From: an uncultured Lachnospiraceae bacterium
GTDB taxonomy: Bacteria; Bacillota; Clostridia; Lachnospirales; Lachnospiraceae
Length of the DNA: 8,841 bases
NCBI GenBank assembly: GCA_902764045.1
Contig: CACWUI010000042.1
Coordinates: forward strand, 1-8,841
Direction: 5' to 3'
Shown here: piece after piece, positions 7,101 through 8,841 of the stretch
Layout of the letters: each line of letters starts with the position of its first letter
How positions within the stretch are numbered: the stretch's first letter is position 1
The notes under the pieces: generated by a model
Database searches by the model: none
What the model was told of the DNA's origin: nothing
The model's input: only the letters and a program-made list of their open reading frames with translations
Made by a program: the position numbers and the translations under genes

Positions 7101-8841
7101 TGTGCAGGTTGAACTATATAAGGCAACAGAGACAACGCCAATGATCACCAAATACACCTCGAGCGAGAGCGGCCAAGAGGGCAAGTACTCATTCACTGCT
7201 GCGGATAATGGTGGCGTACAGATACCGGCCGGAACATATACTATCAGAGTCTATAAGCCTACTTCGGCTGACGGATACGTATTCACCAAAAACGTAGCAC
7301 CGACAGAGGCAAACTATAAGTCTAATTCCGAAGCCGTACTTGTAGAAGGTCAGGAATACGCAGAGATGCAGATTACTCTTCCTTACGAAGGCGTATTCTC
7401 AGGCTATCAGGAATTCCAGAATGCAGGTTTGTTCGTTGACAAAGTCGGTGGCGGCGATGACGGAAACGAAGCGGACGGAGTTCCGGATGCCTGCGAAGTT
7501 CGTGTTAACTATGAAGCGGAGAAGGGCACAATTAAGTCCGGACAGAAGACCTTCGAGTATTTCTACGAGTCCGACGGAAATGGGGGATACAGGCAGACAT
7601 TTAATATAAATGTCACTGCACCGCCAATGGTCAATCCGAATACGGGTTGTGTCCTCGATCACTGGGAGAATACTAAGGATACAACGACAAACGCTGACGG
7701 CAAATTCACATTTGCCGGAGTTAATGGTGGAACAACCATTACTGTAACTGCGGTCCATGAGCAGAAGGACTACACCATACACTTTGAGGGCAACGGAGAG
7801 GATACAGATACCATTAACAATATGCCCGCAGACCAGACCAAGCAGCATGGGGTGAACCTGACCTTGTCAAACAATGTGGTGGAAAGAAGAGATGAGGCTA
7901 ACTTAATATACACCTTTACCGGATGGAATACGGATCCTGATGGTAATGGAACCAGCTATTCCGCAGGCGGTACATACAGTATTGATGAAGATGTGACGCT
8001 CTATGCTCAGTGGGGCGTGGACGTAAACGAGTATCATATCTATCACGAATTTGAAGGCATCAATGGCGTAGGTGGATTTACCATAGATGAGAGCGGCAGT
8101 GCCCAGTACGGAGAAGAGGTGGAAATCTGGGCCAAGGACGACCCCGGATTCGAGTTCTTCTATCGAGATGCCACCATTTTGGAAGACCAAGGTATCGAGT
8201 TTGAACCCCATGAAGAACCGATAACCTATCGTTATCCGTATTTGTATATAACCATTCCGGATTGGGATACCGATGATGGTATCAGCGCGCTTTTTGTTTA
8301 TAAAAGGCTATCCTTTACCATCACCTTTGAGACTGGAGGTGGCACGGTCATTGCGCCTATCAATGACAAATACGGTGCAACGTTAACCGCTCCTGCGGAT
8401 CCGGAAAGAGAAGGATATGTCTTCCTGGGTTGGGACAAAGAAATTCCCGAGACAATGCCCGCGGAGAATATGACCATTACTGCCAAGTGGCAGCAAGTTC
8501 ACACCATCACTTTCAAGGACCATGACGGAACGGTGCTTGGAACATGCACCGGTGTAGAGGGAAGCGCAATTACCGTACCTTCTGTTTCAGATCGTGAGGG
8601 ATACAACTTTACCGGTTGGAATCCGGAATTGCCTGAGGATAATCTCATGCCGGATAACGATATGACGGTTACCGCCAAGTACAAGGCTATAGAATACAAA
8701 ATCACATACACACTAAACGGCGGCACTGCGACCAACCCTGAAACTTACACTATAGAGTCTGACCCTATAACTCTTAATTACCCAACCAAAGCGGGATTCA
8801 CATTCCAAGGATGGACGGGCACGGGACTTACTGAAGCGACT
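4033..8841 (+). CDS. Large secreted modular surface protein with SdrD-like and InlB B-type repeats (3' end outside window)
   Basis: The frame runs 1603 codons without a stop to the last base, so the protein is incomplete. Residues 1-41 form a Sec signal peptide. Residues 42 to about 990 are unassigned. They are Thr/Asn/Ser/Asp/Gly-rich, with the spacing of beta-sandwich adhesin modules and few cysteines. Residues about 797-980 (for example PGDYANYHVTISN) recall DUF11-type modules. An EF-hand-like loop, D739-F-D-G-D-G...D750, is visible. An SdrD B-like domain (998-1117) follows, then a DGVPD linker, a divergent repeat module (about 1152-1246) and InlB B-type repeats (1247-1327, 1428-1486, 1490-1550, 1555 to the end). 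Another divergent module sits at 1333-1425. Such architecture is known from wall-attached adhesins of Gram-positive bacteria, so a role in adherence to host, plant fibre or other cells is inferred. No catalytic motif was seen. A sortase motif could only be beyond the window. It is probably monocistronic at its 5' side, divergent from coaBC. Confidence 0.9.
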   Translation, partial: MNSLKQHGGYNGRFYTKAFVALLIVFMMVMTSLSFTKTVHAEGGETATFGVVGYNAEDDWPLTVSKALKVNVGSLDTNAGGYSIKITIAKGMKLNSYLWNTADPTNWPTGDGVQGTQVPMDNSTNEYFNGGSVSLDDDGNTVLIYNTSEGCSSMNLTDKILVMPDERVTYGSDSIGEAIKFELLDSTGTPVSTSTSSSVSVTIAKDQITNSSYPTKRIAPGTKNTLLYEVDYYRKGLSSIGQGIVDITLGVPECVDEITKLMDISAGGSGTEIPSSQWDFDATNYTLTITGYETKKDCHFKCGIYGTISDTATAGNTYHDDRDKTKTKFDYTTTYDNQGITYDITQDDFTNISRYSVIIGEAQDSLMLTDYISPTYGDFPDGYPSLFGLIRSFHTSNAQDDDQMVTWEFDENTLDVIGVCFPLDPNITDEIIVTDIVFNDGTERHGLNLPFAKYTTNNGKAYSTRYLNVADLKAGDPTIPDSAQYIKSITANCGEFSAGFATDNGYGKPVGYFNQAVIDAGVTKKIEYRFRVNNADPQTLSVTYDPNGEVACLSLVNTSYKDASRKVKTTSLKAGETIYMSTRVISGGTLSTYEPRFYLVVPQWMSFDPSQMKAREWITSYSSGNPEGGSKYFNDSDIKYEYSYVQNAAGEYFTCYEFYVEGESVGTYLERPADAYVKWNGHNSTGIVFEYPLTIEDTAVTRTIDFNDYLFAGKGNINTGSFLTASGHSSGYNHPDSWDFDGDGNRSETDVVVSVPDNNNFSIMDNANITVSGYLTHQGSSDAVNPYDPGPTGNNEVNVVEFMPGDYANYHVTISNKLVSIGNECAVNAYIPIPNGTISAENKFTAINTYLGNRKYYQFGEYQWPMELRELIQNTDPNNFDIIYYLDSVTIPSENESTGEPVAESPEKMIINPTGLTPEELDRVVLVEIKSRDGVKIPNGSYAFTIPLKVGVTETQATAANMNLTKNIFRPRYHRAGGIGDLWVNGNYVAARLAVASIGGSVFEDENGNGHWDSSAGESGIGGVQVELYKATETTPMITKYTSSESGQEGKYSFTAADNGGVQIPAGTYTIRVYKPTSADGYVFTKNVAPTEANYKSNSEAVLVEGQEYAEMQITLPYEGVFSGYQEFQNAGLFVDKVGGGDDGNEADGVPDACEVRVNYEAEKGTIKSGQKTFEYFYESDGNGGYRQTFNINVTAPPMVNPNTGCVLDHWENTKDTTTNADGKFTFAGVNGGTTITVTAVHEQKDYTIHFEGNGEDTDTINNMPADQTKQHGVNLTLSNNVVERRDEANLIYTFTGWNTDPDGNGTSYSAGGTYSIDEDVTLYAQWGVDVNEYHIYHEFEGINGVGGFTIDESGSAQYGEEVEIWAKDDPGFEFFYRDATILEDQGIEFEPHEEPITYRYPYLYITIPDWDTDDGISALFVYKRLSFTITFETGGGTVIAPINDKYGATLTAPADPEREGYVFLGWDKEIPETMPAENMTITAKWQQVHTITFKDHDGTVLGTCTGVEGSAITVPSVSDREGYNFTGWNPELPEDNLMPDNDMTVTAKYKAIEYKITYTLNGGTATNPETYTIESDPITLNYPTKAGFTFQGWTGTGLTEAT
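4156..4179 (+). repeat. Perfect 9-bp inverted repeat just after the signal-peptide codons
   Basis: AAGGTGGCG (4157-4165) and CGCCACCTT (4170-4178) pair perfectly around AAAC. A G-T pair (4156/4179) could extend the stem in RNA. It lies inside the coding sequence, at the first codons of the mature protein. Only three T follow, so it is not a typical terminator. Confidence 0.7.
7024..7383 (+). other. SdrD B-like (CnaB-fold) domain, residues about 998-1117
   Basis: The segment begins IGGSVFEDENGNGHWD and continues GIGGVQVELYK, then GKYSFTA, IPAGTYTIRVYKP and a closing strand EYAEMQITLP. This is the order of conserved strands in SdrD B repeats. Asp1005, Asn1007, Asn1009 and Asp1013 form the likely calcium loop. 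In staphylococcal Sdr proteins such domains are calcium-stiffened stalks. A stalk role here is inference. Confidence 0.85.
7486..7770 (+). repeat. Divergent InlB-type module after a DGVPD linker, residues about 1152-1246
   Basis: An Asp/Asn/Gly-rich linker (1142-1152, ending ADGVPD) is followed by VNYEAEKGTI, a long insertion, then NPNTGCVLDHWENT and TITVTAVHE. This fits the pattern strand, GT turn, G-x-x-x-x-W and closing strand found in degenerate Listeria-Bacteroides-type repeats of Bacillota adhesins. The DGxPD linker resembles calcium-loop linkers found before such modules. The match is by eye and weak. Confidence 0.5.
7771..8013 (+). repeat. InlB B-type repeat 1, residues 1247-1327
   Basis: It opens YTIHFEGNG, has the central FTGWNTDPDGNGTSYSAGG and closes with VTLYAQW, all diagnostic of the Listeria-Bacteroides repeat (beta-grasp-like). 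It is the closest of the set to the classical form. Confidence 0.85.
8029..8307 (+). repeat. Divergent InlB B-like module, residues about 1333-1425
   Basis: The order YGEEVEIWAKDDPGFEFF, then YLYITIPDWDTDD, then ISALFVYK follows the divergent InlB B-repeat pattern (yGd-V-x-a, G-Y/F-x-F, closing A-x-F). The usual G-W is replaced by F-F-Y-R. The assignment is tentative. Confidence 0.45.
8314..8841 (+). repeat. Tandem InlB B-type repeats 2-4, residues 1428-1486, 1490-1550 and 1555 to the window end
   Basis: Three units follow each other. Repeat 2 runs FTITFETGGG...GYVFLGWDKEIP...MTITAKW. Repeat 3 runs HTITFKDHDGTV...GYNFTGWNPELP...MTVTAKYK. Repeat 4, cut by the window, runs YKITYTLNGGT...NYPTKAGFTFQGWTGTG. 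Units 2 and 3 share the short IP/LP...MP hinge form. Unit 4 belongs to the NGGT...PTKxGFTF subtype. DNA identity between units is low by eye, so they are old or recruited copies and not a recent amplification. Confidence 0.85.

Noticed and set aside
4033..8841. Recent horizontal transfer of the surface gene
   Set aside because: By eye its base composition and codon use do not differ clearly from the pyr genes, and no integrase, transposase, tRNA or flanking direct repeat is visible.

Overview
The window looks like chromosomal DNA from a low-to-mid GC Gram-positive anaerobe of the Bacillota. I would guess a Lachnospiraceae member (Butyrivibrio/Roseburia type), with moderate confidence at family level and low confidence below it. 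The reasons are strong Shine-Dalgarno sites, a PyrK-dependent class 1B dihydroorotate dehydrogenase next to a family-2 PyrF, and a very large secreted protein with SdrD-like and InlB B-type (Listeria-Bacteroides) repeats.

Bases 1-2591 (+) hold the distal part of a pyrimidine biosynthesis operon. It comprises pyrF (5' end cut off by the window), pyrK (electron-transfer subunit) and pyrD type B (catalytic subunit). PyrD/PyrK oxidise dihydroorotate to orotate with electrons passed to NAD+. PyrF makes UMP from OMP. The genes are tightly packed (18 bp gap, then a GTGA overlap). pyrE, which supplies the intermediate step, is not in the window.

Bases 2594-2679 hold a long inverted repeat with a T-run, placed between convergent pyrD and coaBC, most likely a terminator acting on both genes. 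Bases 2671-3864 (-) encode the bifunctional CoaBC of coenzyme A synthesis, with a near-consensus promoter and its own SD.

Bases 3865-4032 are a divergent intergenic region. From 4033 to the last base (+) runs one uninterrupted reading frame of 1603 codons with no stop: a Sec-exported, modular surface protein. It has a signal peptide, about 950 residues I cannot assign, an SdrD B-like calcium-loop domain, then several InlB B-type repeats. Its C-terminus and any cell-wall anchor lie beyond the window.

The housekeeping half is ordinary. The novel part, if any, is the unassigned N-terminal region of the surface protein and the structure of its control region. I found no tRNA, rRNA, CRISPR array, transposase or phage gene.
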